DNA from: Selaginella moellendorffii
Taxonomy: Eukaryota > Streptophyta > Lycopodiopsida > Selaginellales > Selaginellaceae
Length of the DNA: 64,000 bases
Direction of reading: 5' to 3'
NCBI RefSeq assembly: GCF_000143415.4
Contig: NW_003314275.1
Coordinates: forward strand, 813,980-877,979
The translations under genes and the position numbers were made by a program. The notes under the pieces are model-generated. The model worked only from the letters and a program-made list of their open reading frames with translations, was not told the DNA's origin and ran no database searches. Numbering within the stretch: position 1 is the stretch's first letter; each line of letters opens with the position of its first letter. This document shows positions 20,570-33,189 of the stretch, piece after piece.

Positions 20570-21664
20570 TGTAGCACATATGGTTTTAACCCTTTATCCT
20601 ATGGTGATTTACCATAGGATAACACCACGAAGCGGAACCTAAACCCTTTATGTGTCATGTGTTATATGCCATGTGCCACATGCCACGTGTCCATAGGACA
20701 GTGGTGTGGAACCCGAAGTTCAAGGCCTTGGGCTACTGAACAAAGGAACGATGCCAAACTCTCAAGCATGGAGCCAAGGAGTGATAGAACCGGTCTATGG
20801 AGCAACTCCCGAGCACACAACCCAAGGAGCAAAGGAACAGGAGCATGGAGTGATTTGGAATAGTTCTAGAGTATCTAGCATCCCAATGCCAAGACCAGCA
20901 TGCAAAATGGAGCCAAACGGAGTCTGGCGTTATTTTAGTATATTGATGGCCTAACGCAAGGATATAGGTACTCCACCAGTTAGCATGGTGTGGAGCTTGG
21001 GCTTAAACCCAAGCTGGAGGTAGAACAAGGACACGCACACAAGCAGAAGCTAAACTATGCCTCAGGTTGGTCGGCCATGCCCGACCTACCCACTATCCCT
21101 ACTATACATTTAAAACCCCCCACATCCCCCCCCTGAGGAGTTAGTCTCTAGGACAAGTTTGAAACTTACTAAATATGAAATATCCTTAGATTGCGAATTT
21201 GGATACGGGACGAACACCATTGTGTTCAGACCAATCTCTACATTCCATAGATATGCAAAATGAGTGGATTTAGACACTTTCCATAAATAGCATTTGGGAC
21301 TGAAATAAGACTAACACAAAGGGCATGATAGTGAGGGTGTTTGACAGACACAATAAGCTATTATTTAATAATATTGAGGGACTAGTCTCAATACTCAAAG
21401 GTTTTTGTCAGGCTAATGCAAGATAAAGCAAAAGAGAACTAAGAGCCAGGCCAAGTATGCTCAGCTAGAAACACATAAGAGTTCCTACCTTATGTCCATC
21501 TGGCTAAGTATAGATGCTAAGCCAAGTAAGCTAACACTTGAACAAGAGGGGCTGATAAAGGGAACTAGCAATATCAACCTCTTGCCATCGAGGTAGTAAG
21601 GAAAAAGTGTCTATAAGGACTAGTTGACAGATAACTTTCGATACCCAAAGTCATATCTGTGACA
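20570..21664 (-). repeat. 5' LTR of the LARD-like element, 1,095 bp
   Basis: In minus orientation it begins TGTCACAGATATG and ends GCTACA. The last 448 bp (plus orientation) match 1-448. The downstream flank CATTG is the candidate 5-bp target duplication, whose partner is outside the window. Confidence 0.85.
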
Positions 21665-24600
21665 CATTGCTTGTGAAATCAACCATATCAATTTGTAGTC
21701 GACTACCTCTAGATGTAGATGTTTTTTTTCCAAGGCCAGAATAGTTAAGAGTATAGTAAGGAAAAATTAAGTTCTCATTATCACGTGCATATCTATCACG
21801 TCTTCTATGGCCATAATTGATTTAAATCGACCGAAATTACTTGCATATACTTATTTTTACAATGCTCAACATTATCTTCATAAATTCACATCACAAACAT
21901 AGAAAACATTAGTCAATCACTTCTTTGGAACTATCATTTTTATCTTCAAAGGAACAAATGTCACTTTTTTTTTTCTTCAGTTTCTAAGGGAACAAAAAAG
22001 TTCATGATATAAAAGAAATGCCTTTGAAGTACCTGGTTTTTCGAGGTGCATCACCAATTTTGATATTGATAGTAGCATCATCCTTATTGCATTTCACTTG
22101 ACAAGTTTTTGTCCACTCATCCATGATGTTTTGCATTTTATCTAACACTATAAATCACATATGCTACTTTGACTTTTGACTTTTGACTGTTGCTTACTTG
22201 AGGGTTTGTGCTGCATGGTTGTATACATTGTCAATCCATCATCCTGTTGCCACTTTTATGCTTAAAAGCTTAATACCTAAATAGGCAAACACCATGTTTA
22301 TGTCAGTCCTTGACTCTTACCATCATATCTCTCAACATCATTCTCCATCACTTGGTAACTTATGTTTTAGTTTAACCCTAACTGCTCCTAAGTCACTCAT
22401 CAAAACTCTTATTAATTAACAACAGTTAATAGTTGTGTTAACAGTGCCCCTACATGAATTGATTTAGCGCAAAACACTAAGTCAAACTCAAATTAGGTGG
22501 TATTAGCATAATGAAGCTCCTACAAAGCATGGAACTCATATGCTCATGCTTCACACACTTACGGATATCTATTGCCACCTTTTGATCATCTCTCCAAGTC
22601 CTCATGAACTTCACAGACACTAAGTAGTAACCAAGAAGTGAATGACATTCTCTTGATGAACCTATTTGTATCTCATATTAGTCTAGTTCTCTTGAGAAAG
22701 TCTGCCACACACAAGAGGTGCTCTCATGATAAGTCTATATTATCCACATTCATATTATCACCATCTTATACCATACATGAGGATTATACAGAGTGGAAAT
22801 TCCTAGAAAACTAGAAGCAGGGAAAAGCATCATCTCTTATTTCAAGTTTTTACTTTCTAATCATCCCCAAAGGACATAAATGAAGAGTTAGTTGTGTCTT
22901 GCAACATGCCAAGAACAAGGGTCACCACATCTATGATTCATACATCACAAACATAAGAATTGAATGGAATTTTTTACTTATGAAATAGACTTCTCACTAT
23001 GGACATATGATAAGTACAAAGTAATCAAATCCAATTCCTCTGAGATAAGAAAAACTTTCCCTAAAACAAGCAACCACCTTACATACACCTATCTCAACCA
23101 TTAAGCTTGAAAAGTATCTTGATTAAATACATTGTTTTTCTCTTTAATTATAGAAGGACTAGCAAAATCATGGTGGAGTATTCATGATGTTTTAGTAATT
23201 TTAAAAGTTGTAAATTTTTTTAACATAATTATAATTAAAATATACATAGTTAATATAATAAAATATAATATTTATATAAAAATCCCTTTTACAATTGACC
23301 CTATCACCAATATACATTAGAACATAACAAATATAACTTATAACATAATATAATATTTAAAACTTGAAATGCTAAGTGAAGTGTGTGATCTTCTACTGAG
23401 ATGAAAATGCCAGCTATGGGATCTTATAGTTAAATGAGTTATTTAAGGCTTGGCGATTTAAATGAGGCTTGGCAATAAAGGAAAGGGTATAATTGTGGTG
23501 GAAATCCATGATTAGATTAGTTAACCAATAAAACAAAATTTACATATTTAAATTTTCAATTAAATATTATAAATAAATATCTATATAAATAAAACTTCTA
23601 AAAAAATTACATTAGTTATAGTTACTGAAAAGACAAATTTTATATGAGATGAAGTTAGAGTTAAAAGTATTGAAGTGAAAGTTCCAAAATACTGAAGTTA
23701 ATGTGATAATTTAAAGTATGTGTAGGAAATAATACTTAATTATTTGGAAATTAATTATTAATTTTAAGATTTAAGAAATCTAGAAAATATAAATCATAAG
23801 ATAATAAGCACTCTTGTAAATCTATAGCAGCCAAGAGGAATTCAACCAGATGAATATGATGCAAATTTGTGAAAAATGTAAGGTCAAATCTAGAGAATTG
23901 TTGCTAGCTCATAGATGGTTGGATGTCTTATATGTGAGAATGAAATGTTATACCATCTCAAACTATGCCTACAAAAGAAGTAGAGTCTCTATTCTAATGG
24001 CAAGAATGTTTGTGTGGAGGCAATGTTAACTTACTCAATAACTTGCCACAATATTTCAATATACTATCTACCCATAGTCTATTTATTGACACTCTAATAA
24101 GGTATTATACTGAATTGTGAGTTGACAATATCAAGGTACTCTTTAAATTTAATGTAAGTTAAGTTTTTTTGAGCTACCTTTGAAAAACCCATATATGCAA
24201 TATGAAGCAAATCATCTAAATCCATATTTAGTCTTGTTATATCCAACATCTAAATTTGTGCACCATCCTATGCTGTTTGTATCAGCAGAGTTGGAGATAG
24301 CATATTTAGAGAGTTTGTCTATGATTTCAAACATCAATAAAGAGGAATCACTTGGTAAAAATAAGAGGTATTTAAGTAACTTATATCTCTACAACCATGA
24401 TACCAGTTTATTTTTTAATAGCCAAATTTTATATTCAAGAATTGGTGATTGATTTTCTCAAACTTCTTCTAGTTTGTAGTGGAGATACTAACACCCCAAA
24501 CTTCCCCCACATAGGTGAGGAATATGATTACCTTAGTCTCATAGTATCCTAATCATTTTGTAATTTTCTTTGGGGACTATAGCATACATTTGTGGTACTT

Positions 24601-26180
24601 ATATTCTTTGATTTAGATAAGATGTTGGCTATCATATGTGAAACAGTTATTTCTTGTAAGACTAAATATCATAATCAGAGTCTTAGCCATTTTAACAGCC
24701 AACCTTATAATTAACAAAACTCAACCAGAACATGTAATTATTGTTAAAGGTTAGGGCAAGTAGTAGTAAAAAGAAGGAAGGAGGTAAAACAATAACCTTA
24801 TGAATCTTTGAAATGTTAATGCCATATTAAATTCTCAAGTAGACATCTTTATTTAACTTTGATAGTGCATTCAATTTGTTTTAGTCCTTGGTAGTCCACA
24901 AGAATAATGACATACTTTTTTTTTAATAGGAACTAGTAGTGTGTTAATTTTTTTGTAGGTGTTAAAATAATTTTTCACAGAAAACTGTGTTGACCAAGAT
25001 GATCTTCTATAATATGCTCATGAATTACCTATAAAGTTGAGAGTTTCATTCTAGATTTTTCATTTTAGCACTCTTTTATTCCAAATTTTATTCAAAAATG
25101 GAAGGAGTCCTTTTGAAAAAGTGCTAGTAACTATGGTAAGCTAGTAACTGTAGCTTATATGAAACACCTATTGTTGCATGATAGAATGTGATGGGTGTAA
25201 CATGTATTAAGAAATCATTATTTGCTAAAGAATGCTTGTTTCATTCATTTCCAAGAAGTGATATTTATAATTACACCCTTTTACTTTTTATAGTTGCAAA
25301 TCAAAGGGAAATGCCCTTATATACTAGTGATTCCTTCTTCTAAGGTAATACAATAGCATCCTTTTAACATCATACTGGCGAGATATTTACCTTTTATCAT
25401 AATTTATATTATTAAAAAAGAACACCTTCATAAAGTAGCTTGTCAACTATCAAGTTCAATTTTAACACATAAAACAAGTTGGAAAATCAATGATTTATAG
25501 ATTTTTATATTATGAATGTATGAAATATAGAAATAGGATATAAAAATATGCATATTCATTAGCCCAAAAACCCTAGCTTATATACATGAGTGAGTGGTTT
25601 GGATTGAAACCAATATAACAGCTATCAAAATCTATAGTAGTATATATCTAGTTGATGGGCCGAGATCTGGAGAAACATTAGGAGGAAGCACTAGTGGATA
25701 TATAAGTAGTATTAGTTGTTCTTAATCCCTTTGTATGAAGTGTTTTAGCTGTTACACATGCACAATTTCTAAAGGATTAACTTGTTGAACATTATACTAA
25801 ACTTTATAAACTTGTGGTTCAACTTGCCACAACACCGATACAATCCCTTCCACTAAGCAAAAAGCCCTTTAGACAAACTATATACCATAAGATTGGGAAA
25901 ATGGACTAATACTAAGTCATTCAATTTATATTATAGAGGTGGATGAGGATGGGAGTTATAGCGCTATTGTTGTCTCACTTGTATGCAACTCAAATATTTG
26001 GTATATTTTGCTTAGACAAATGTAAAAATACTTATCAAATATTAATCCAAACACCTAGCATCGGCAGCTTACAAAGGTAGACTCAACTTTGTTGATAGTA
26101 TTAGATTATATAAATTTCTATATGATGAAGCATCAATAGAACTTTGCACCCCTGTGATATATACATACAAAAAAGACAAC
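21665..26180. other. AT-rich intergenic stretch, no supported gene
   Basis: Very AT-rich with frequent stops on both strands. A 90-codon ORF at 24180-24452 shows no recognisable motif. A short stretch near 25536-25573 (GCATATTCATTAGCCCAAAA) recurs near 58892, which suggests a shared repeat. It is probably old retroelement remains. Confidence 0.5.
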
Positions 26181-26189
26181 AAATAACCA

Positions 26190-26720
26190 TCTCAATCTGA
26201 ATGTTAAAGGCTTATATACTTTGTGATTATCCATTTGAAAGTCCAGATAAGACATTCTACTAAACCATCTATCTGTGGATGATAAGCACTTGTAAAACTA
26301 TAGTGTATCCCCAATCGAGATATTAAAACATGAAATGCTTTAGTCATAAATGCAAGACTATTATCTGACAGAATCCATTCTAAATAGAACACCAATCAAT
26401 TAAGGAGGAAATATCTAATAACAATTGCTGAGTCACTAGCAAGGGTGCTAACTTCCACCTAATTAGTTAAGTAGTCAAAGACAATAATGACATATTCATT
26501 ACTAATAGTTAATTGTGGAAAAAGCCCCATCAGATCAAATGCCATCACTCAAATAAATGTGAAATTGCAATTAATTCTAACCATCCTTCTATGAGGGAGA
26601 GTATTATAAGCTTGGCACCAAACATATCTACACATATATTGAATAACATTACGTTGCATCTTTGACTAATAGAAAGACTTATATAGCTATACATTGATAT
26701 CCCATATGCCTGCTTACAAT
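26190..26720 (-). pseudogene. Ty3/gypsy integrase remnant
   Basis: Minus-strand frames give FDLMGLFPQL, YVIIVFDYLTN and then ILSDNSLAFMTKAF, LGIHYSFTSAYHPQIDGLVE. These correspond to the retroviral integrase core (DGPFP, DYFTKWVEA, SDRGTQF, AYHPQTDGQTE). Several stops interrupt the reading. The zinc-binding H2C2 part upstream is not clear. It is decayed pol, collinear with the RT remnant at 27300-27930. Confidence 0.7.
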
Positions 26721-27299
26721 AAGAGAGTTATGATAAATATAGAAAAAGCATGGAATAAATATCAAAGGTACCACCAGTTGTAAATGATTATTAAGATGAA
26801 TCCTAATAAAATAAATAAGGTCTATCCTTAAGGTGATATTGAGAATGTAAATGTCAAAACAACAAATCATAAGTAAATGATATAAGATTTTTAAACCTCT
26901 TATAAAGCCTTTGGATCCATAGCTTAACTTTTTAAACCTTATGAACATTGTTAAGAGAAGATAAATCTTGTTTTACACATTGTAGACACTAAATATCAAG
27001 TACAATACTTGTCAACAACACAAAATCCTTATCTAAAAAATCCACAAATGCTAGAATAATAAGCTTGTCAGGAATCTTGAGAAAGGGCATCATAATCAGC
27101 CATAGAACTTTTTACGCAATGAACAACCTTTAAATTGTATATTTGAAATTTTAGAGACAATCAACTAGTATGACTAGCCAAGTTCTTCTATTTCAATAAC
27201 AAAGTAACTATAGTATGATTACCTTCTAGTAATGTTTAAGAACTATGCAAATATGCATGAAACTTTTCAAACTATTGCTAAATATTTCTTTTTTATTGT

Positions 27300-27930
27300 G
27301 GAGTAGTTCACCTTTGCTGGTTGTAATGTATAGTTGATGTATGCATAGCATGATGCTGATCAATTACACTTGTACTTTCTTGCATTAAGACACCCCCAAA
27401 ACTAATATCCAAAGTATCCATATGCAAAATGAAAAGTCAAATGTAGTCAGAATATACCAAAATTGAAAAAGTTGTCAACAACACTTTGAGATCCATAAAT
27501 GCTTGTTTGCAGTCCTTAAACTAAATAAAAGATTGTGATTAGAAAGATGATTAATAAAACAACTGAGATATTGCACCTTGCACAAGAAACACTATACATC
27601 ATTCACACATTTCGGAGTAAAGAACTTTTGAACGGCCACAAGTTTGTTAAGATTAATTTGCAAACCTTCATAAGAAATATGGTACTTAAGCCGTATCTTT
27701 AGACCTAAACATGCATTTTGACCACTTCAATTTTAAACTAACTTCTCACAACCGATTTAACATCTTCCAAACATCATGAACATACTTCTCCCATGTCCCT
27801 TCTATATGAATCAAGACATTATAACTGAAGTCAATAGTCACCTTTGGCATATCACAAAGAACTACATCTATTATTTACTGAAAAGTCACTAAAGTGTTGG
27901 TTCAATTAAATGGCATCACCAATAATTTGT
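27300..27930 (-). pseudogene. Ty3/gypsy reverse transcriptase and RNase H remnant
   Basis: Minus strand gives TNTLVTFQ (for TNAPATFQ), then FSYNVLIHIEGTWEKYVHD where an active enzyme has YxDDILIYS and WEEH. LKLKWSKCMF follows (for AKLSKCEF), then the RNase H start ILVYSDY-LFILHMDT (for PDF-PFILETDAS). The catalytic aspartates of the YxDD box are gone and in-frame stops are frequent. Order RT, RNase H, integrase downwards in coordinate marks gypsy-type pol on the minus strand. Remains may extend to about 28500. Confidence 0.7.
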
Positions 27931-29040
27931 ATAAACCAAGGTGTATGAAAAGTAATCTTGGGAATATTTATAAGCAACTAAAGGGAATGACTCAAGATAC
28001 AATCCATATGGGTTTAAATATAAAGGGAAAGAGCCCATAAACAAAAGTGCACTTCCTTTTCTAATTGGTTAATTCGAGGTTAAATGTCCTTGGGTTAAAA
28101 TAATACTAAGCTAAGTGACATCTTAGAAAGTTCAAATTCATGAGCTTACAATATCCTCCTTGGTTATCAGCACTTGCCAATACTCAAAAACAAAATTTAG
28201 CTTGGTGAGCTAATGACTTCTCCTAATAACTTCTCCGTATATCATTAAGGATTTCCTGGTTTAAGATTAAAAATGTGAGGAAGAGGGTGTATATCTAGGA
28301 TAATTACTTTGTTTAATGGATAATAGTCGATGTAAAAATAAATATTCCTATCAAGTTTTGTCACAAGATGAGATTCACATGCCTAAGAATTCCATAACTT
28401 TCAATTAACACCCTTACTCAATATATAAAATCTTGATTTCCTTTGGTGACCAATAATAAACAAAAACCTTGATTATATGAGCATCCCAATTTGGAATAGA
28501 ATAATGTGTTGCAATCTTGACTCTAAACAATAAATTAAATTCAAAGAAATTAACATATTCTTTCATGAGCTAGTCAACCATTGTAACATAAATACCATTG
28601 GAGGGATTTAAAAAGGGAATAAAGGAATAAGATAAAAAAAACAGAAGAAAAAGTAATAAAGAGATAAAAATGATGAAAATAGAAATAGAATAAAAAAGGA
28701 CAAAGAGGGATAAAAATGAAAAGAATTGAAGAAATATAAAGAAATATAAAGAAAGGGGAAAAGCCTCAAAATCACATTTAACTAATCTATATCAAGAATA
28801 AAGTTAAAATTTGACTTAACACCATTTACAACAATTGGAATTTAAGTTCAAAATTGCCCACATGCACAACCAAGTTTACTTTTATTGTGCACATACATGT
28901 GTATGGAATCTATATTGAAATAAAAAGATTGTTGCTCAATATCGAAATAAGACAAAAATAACATCTTTATTTTCTAGAAAGATTGTTTCTCAGTGAAAGG
29001 CTTCCAGTTTAAAGAAGTTTCCATGCGTCATTCACCATTT
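27931..29040. other. AT-rich and purine-rich flank, no gene
   Basis: It probably holds further decayed gypsy sequence. 28609-28760 is an almost pure A/G tract. TTTATAAGG at 29047-29055 is a plausible TATA box for the P450 remnant. Confidence 0.5.
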
Positions 29041-29078
29041 GAAGTGTTTATAAGGACACACTACATTTCCAAACTTCC

Positions 29079-30567
29079 ATGGGGCACATCACAGCTTTTT
29101 TCACCTTCTTGGCTTCTTTCTTCTTGGTGATCTTCTACTATGATCGATCTAAATCACGCAGCTCCCATGTCATGCCTCCAAGCCCCCGGGCCTTTCCAAT
29201 CCTCGGCCACATTCCACTCCTGGCCAGCAATTCCCACGGGCCACATCTCATCCTCTTCGATCTCGCCAAGAAGCTTGGCCCGATCTTCTACCTCCGCCTG
29301 GGCTAGACCCCCACGCTCGTCGTCTCCTCAGCCAAGATCGCCCAAGAGATCCTCAAGACCCACGACAGGATCTTCTTCTCGCGGCCATCGCCGAGGCGAT
29401 CCTCCCAGACGATCTCGTCTTCGCGCGCTATGGCGCGAGATGGAGGGAGCTCCGCAAGATCTGCACGCTCGAGCTCTTCACCGCGCGCCGCGTGGGGAGC
29501 TTTGCGGCAGTGAGGCAAATGGAGAAGTTCCTGGCGATGCTTTCCCAAAATCTGAGAAGAACGGTGAACATGACCCAGGAGCTCAGCGTCCTCACCTTGG
29601 AGATCATGCAAACGCTCGTGTTTGGGACGAGCCGGACCTTCGGTGCCAACGATTTCCTCCGCTTGGTCCGCCAGGGGAACGAGCTGAGCGGGAGGCTACA
29701 CATCGGCGATTACGTCCCATGGCTTAAATGGATGGATCTCTCGCTGCCCAAGCTGAGAACCTTAGCAACCAAATTCCATGCCTTGCTTCAAGCACACATT
29801 GAAGAGCACAGATCCTTTATAGCCAAGCAATGACATGGCGGCAAGAGCTTCCTGGACGTCTTGCTCTCGCTCGACAACATGTCAGATCTTGGTGCCTCAT
29901 GGACTTGAGTGTTGACTAACTCGTTGGCCGTCCTTGCTAGGATGCAGTGAGTGCAGGGCTGGACACGACTTGCCACAGCGATAGAATGGCTCTCACAGAG
30001 CTACTTCTTCATCCACAAATCTTGGCAAAAGCCCAGAAGGGATTGGACGACGTGATCCCTGCTAGTAGCGCCATCGTGAGTGAGGCCGACATTTCCAAGC
30101 TCAAGTACCTCGTCGCGATTGTCAAGGAGACCCTGCGCAAGCACCCTCCGGCGCCACTCATGGTTCCACGCGAATCCACCGCCGAGTGTAAGGTAAGTAG
30201 TCTAAACGCTAGATCTCTGAATTTGTTATCATCGTGTATGAAAGCTTGAAGAAGCTGGCTACGCGGTCCCAGCCAAGACCCAATTGTTGATCAACCTCTA
30301 TGCCATCGGCCGGGATCCAAACATCTGGGAGAACCCTCTGGAGTTCATCCCGGAGAGGATGAGCAGCGAATTCAATGCGGCCGTGGAACTCATGACGTTT
30401 GGCTTTGGCCGGCGATCCTGCCCGGGTATGAAATTGGGAATGATTTCATTCTTGCCAATCTTCTCTACAAGTTGAACTGGAGAACAACGGATGGTAAAGA
30501 GGTGGACGTCGGGTTCACGCTCATGCGGGCTCGTCCACTTGCATTGGTTCCACTTCTCCGCAAGTAG
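29079..30567 (+). pseudogene. cytochrome P450 pseudogene (A-type, CYP71-clan-like)
   Basis: The start encodes a membrane anchor (TAFFTFLASFFLVIFYY) and a proline hinge (PPSPRAFPILGHIP), which place it in the ER membrane if active. The I-helix AGLDTT, K-helix ETLR, PERF-like region and heme loop FGFGRRSCPG with its Cys are all present. Breaks are an in-frame TAG at about 29306, a frameshift near 29385, a TGA at about 29831, scrambled sequence near 29900-29945, and a frameshift just after the heme Cys (30425-30445). A phase-compatible intron lies at about 30193-30250. It ends GFTLMRARPLALVPLLRK. Total coding length would be near the usual 500 residues. The substrate cannot be told. Confidence 0.85.
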
Positions 30568-30826
30568 TCAAACATATTGACTAGAATAAACAAAGTATGT
30601 TTATTAGAGTACACTTAAGGTTGCTCTTGCTTTGTTAAACCTGCGCGCCATTTCTGGGCACCGATATTATGAAAATGGAGACAGGGAGAATGGATACGTT
30701 CGTGACCTTTTGCCAACTCACTATATTGTGTGGCGTGAAATGTACTCAAATCCACCTGATCTAATACGCAATAAAATCCGTCTTCCATTGATATGTTTAC
30801 TTGATTTCAAAATCCATCAGTTCTAA

Positions 30827-30906
30827 TTCTTGCCAATCCTCTGTAGAACTTCGAGTGGTGGTCAATGTGACACGCTCATGCAAGTTCTACGGAAGTTTGG
30901 CAAGAA
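30827..30906. ncRNA. P450-derived inverted repeat, possible small-RNA hairpin
   Basis: Arms 30827-30851 and 30882-30906 pair nearly end to end, with a 30-bp loop. The left arm (TTCTTGCCAATC...) and the following CACGCTCATGC match, in order, the 3' coding end of the P450 remnant 380 bp upstream (30449 and 30517). This is the form expected of a young MIRNA or siRNA locus made by inverted duplication of its target. Transcription is not shown. Confidence 0.4.
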
Positions 30907-31195
30907 CGAGATGGAAAGAACTGATCGATTTTGAAAAGCAACACCTCTAGGTAAGCATATCAATGATTTTATTGCGTATCAGATGGTGGATCAGAATTTG
31001 TACATTTCACACTTCAAAAAATCATTATACTGAAAATTTTCTAAGCCAGGCACTGTGAAATAGAGGACGTCATCTTATGACATTCTTTGCCTAGAGTTTC
31101 GTCACAAATTTCATGCACGAGCACCGTATCTGATAGATAGGTTTCGTTTTGTTATTCAAATAGTCTTGCATGCTTCTGGATTTTTCTCTTCTTGT

Positions 31196-31297
31196 ATGTC
31201 GCCGCTGGGAGACCTCCGCTGCGCGGATCACGTCTTCTCGTGGATACCCTGGCACGATGCAATGGTCTGGAACACAATGATCGCGAGCAAAGCCTGA
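31196..31297 (+). pseudogene. PPR gene fragment
   Basis: 34 codons giving GDLRCADHVFSWIPWHDAMVWNTMIASKA, a clear single PPR motif (cf. ARxVFDxMPxRDxVSWNTMI), then a stop. Nothing PPR-like continues on either side in this frame. Confidence 0.65.
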
Positions 31298-31299
31298 AT

Positions 31300-32320
31300 G
31301 TAATGTTGGCACTCTACCTTTGTTTTGTAGAGTTTACTATGCAATGTATAATTGAGAGGCCATCAACTAATATCGTTTGCAAATTTAAAATCAATAAAAA
31401 AACAACAGATTAAGAGGAGAAATCAAGATCTCTGCCCTAATTGCCAGCCAAAACAATCTTTTGAGATAATTTGAATAGAATTTGGACCAGGATACATGGC
31501 AGATTGGGAGCTTCGCATTTACAAAGCTCTTTCATGGGCATTAGGATCTAGATCGATCTCACGCAGAATTGGACTTTTGAAAGACACACTGGGAGATGGC
31601 CAAAGTGGACATGCAAACGGAGTTCTTTGGTCTACGCCGGAAGAACTGAATTGGCAATCCCCGAGGTAGGCTCATCAATGAACTCTATTTTCAGTGCCAT
31701 CCCCTGAGCCAAAGACCAAAGTTTTCAGGTCCACTTTGGATTGGCTTGGCTGCCCAGCGTCTCTCATTTAAGCCGGGTGGAAAGATGCACCCATTTCGTG
31801 TGGGAGATTGGTCTCATCCTAATATAAATGAAATACAAGGTGAGCTCATGAGGTTGGTATGTGAAAGAAGAGAACTTTTGGCATGCCAATTGCAACAAAT
31901 AGGAGAAGGTTGCAATTGCATATCATTGCTTCAATAATCTCACAAACCGAGTGTTCTTGTCAGTAATAACATATGGATGTGCAGAGTGATGCCTCAGAAA
32001 AAGTGATTTCTGAAAAGAAAGAAGATCTTGGTCAAGACGGTGAGCAACTTCACTGTTTCAAAGGAGGCTGTTCTTGTGATGCATGGTAATTTTTGCTGTT
32101 TTATGTTCCACAATATATTTTAAATTTTTTAAAGTTTGCTGACACGTCAAATTTAAACAGCAGATTGTAGCCAGGTCTCGAGAATTTTTACGCACTGCGA
32201 TTTATAATATTGAGAAGAGTGACAAAGCAAGTCACAGACTCCATTCTCGGTTGTTGCAGCATCCAACTCCTTACTCACACCTCGATTCACTGGCCAAGTG
32301 CTCCAGTGATGGCGAGCACT
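31300..32320. other. no supported gene
   Basis: Short ORFs only (up to about 63 codons). A 58-codon reading from 31496 and one from 31746 show no domain I recognise. Confidence 0.45.
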
Positions 32321-32329
32321 GGCATTTGT

Positions 32330-32775
32330 TCAGAACTGGTGATGATCCTTGACATGGACCTCGACACTGGGCCTGGACTTAGATGAAATTCTCAAGACAA
32401 CTTGGAATTCTAGACATGGAAAGCACTCCAGCGGTGCTCCATGTGCACCACCGAAAACGTCCTCTACAACGTCCACATTGCCACTGTCAACCTGCGATTT
32501 TGAAGTATACAAGAGCCAAGGAACAGGAGGATCCTTGGAACTTGCTGCATAGGCCGTCATTGCCTCCTCATTGAACTTGGCCAGCAGGTTAAACCGAAAA
32601 TCCTGCGAGCACTCTCCTTTTGCCCGACGTGCCTCAAGAAAGTCGAAGATGCCGACCATGTTATCAATATGTGCCCCACATACACTAGCACGCCGGTGCG
32701 ATGGGGGTCAAATCTGCATGTCTGTGGGCAAACAAACTCTGTGCAAGGGCAACCATCCTCCAGCTTGCACACCAT
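32330..32775 (-). pseudogene. unrecognised gene remnant, frameshifted
   Basis: Two overlapping minus frames join into one plausible protein of about 145 residues if one base is dropped near 32670. The N-terminal part has spaced Cys residues (CPCTEFVCPQTCRFDP) and VYVGHI. The C-terminal part has NMVGIFDFLEARRAKGEC. I do not recognise the family. The upstream end is open, so more exons may lie above 32775. Confidence 0.3.
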
Positions 32776-33189
32776 AACCCACTGGTCTAATGCAGGAGGG
32801 GGCGCTGCGAGACCATGTAAACAAATGAATGAATAAATGAATGATTTGGTAGAATTATTATTTATCTGATGGGGGTCGGATAAATTCTGGTTGCAAAACC
32901 AGTTTACAAAATAAACTTTGAGAAGTTAAGCAAATTATATATAACATGTATAGATATATCTCTTTTTTCTTTTCTTGTGTGGCACTTAGCTCTCTGCTTC
33001 TTTTCAACCTCTGGAAAGAAGTGTAAAATTAAGTGCCACATAGGAGAGAAGTTTTAGAGATAATACAATTATTATTAAAATTAACTGAAGAGCGTGAAAA
33101 AGTTAAAACGTGGTGTAAATTATAATTTTAATCATATAATGTTCTTTTGTAATGCAAGCGTGAATCAAAAGTATTAACATCTGCACACT

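Larger units (their letters stand above)
1..21664 (-). mobile_element. LARD-like LTR retroelement, minus strand, split by a DNA transposon
   Basis: The first 448 bases are repeated, diverged but collinear, at about 21217-21664. In minus orientation each LTR begins TGTCGC or TGTCAC; the complete copy ends GCTACA. A polypurine tract lies against one LTR and a tRNA-type primer site against the other, which fixes the orientation. Without the inserted DNA transposon the internal region is about 4.9 kb (449-3055 plus 18249-20569). No ORF there exceeds about 90 codons and I recognise no gag or pol motif. It is therefore either a LARD or a completely decayed element. One LTR runs off the left window edge, so the target duplication cannot be tested; the other flank begins CATTG. 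Confidence 0.85.

Noticed and set aside
20643-20695. More palindrome copies outside the transposon (ATGCCATGTGCCACATGCCACG)
   Set aside because: The arms are in a different order and lack the GGCC centre; it is a short local repeat in the LTR.
32876-32912. tRNA-like hairpin (CTGGTTGCAAAACCAG)
   Set aside because: No acceptor stem, D-arm or T-arm (GGTTCGAATCC) around it.
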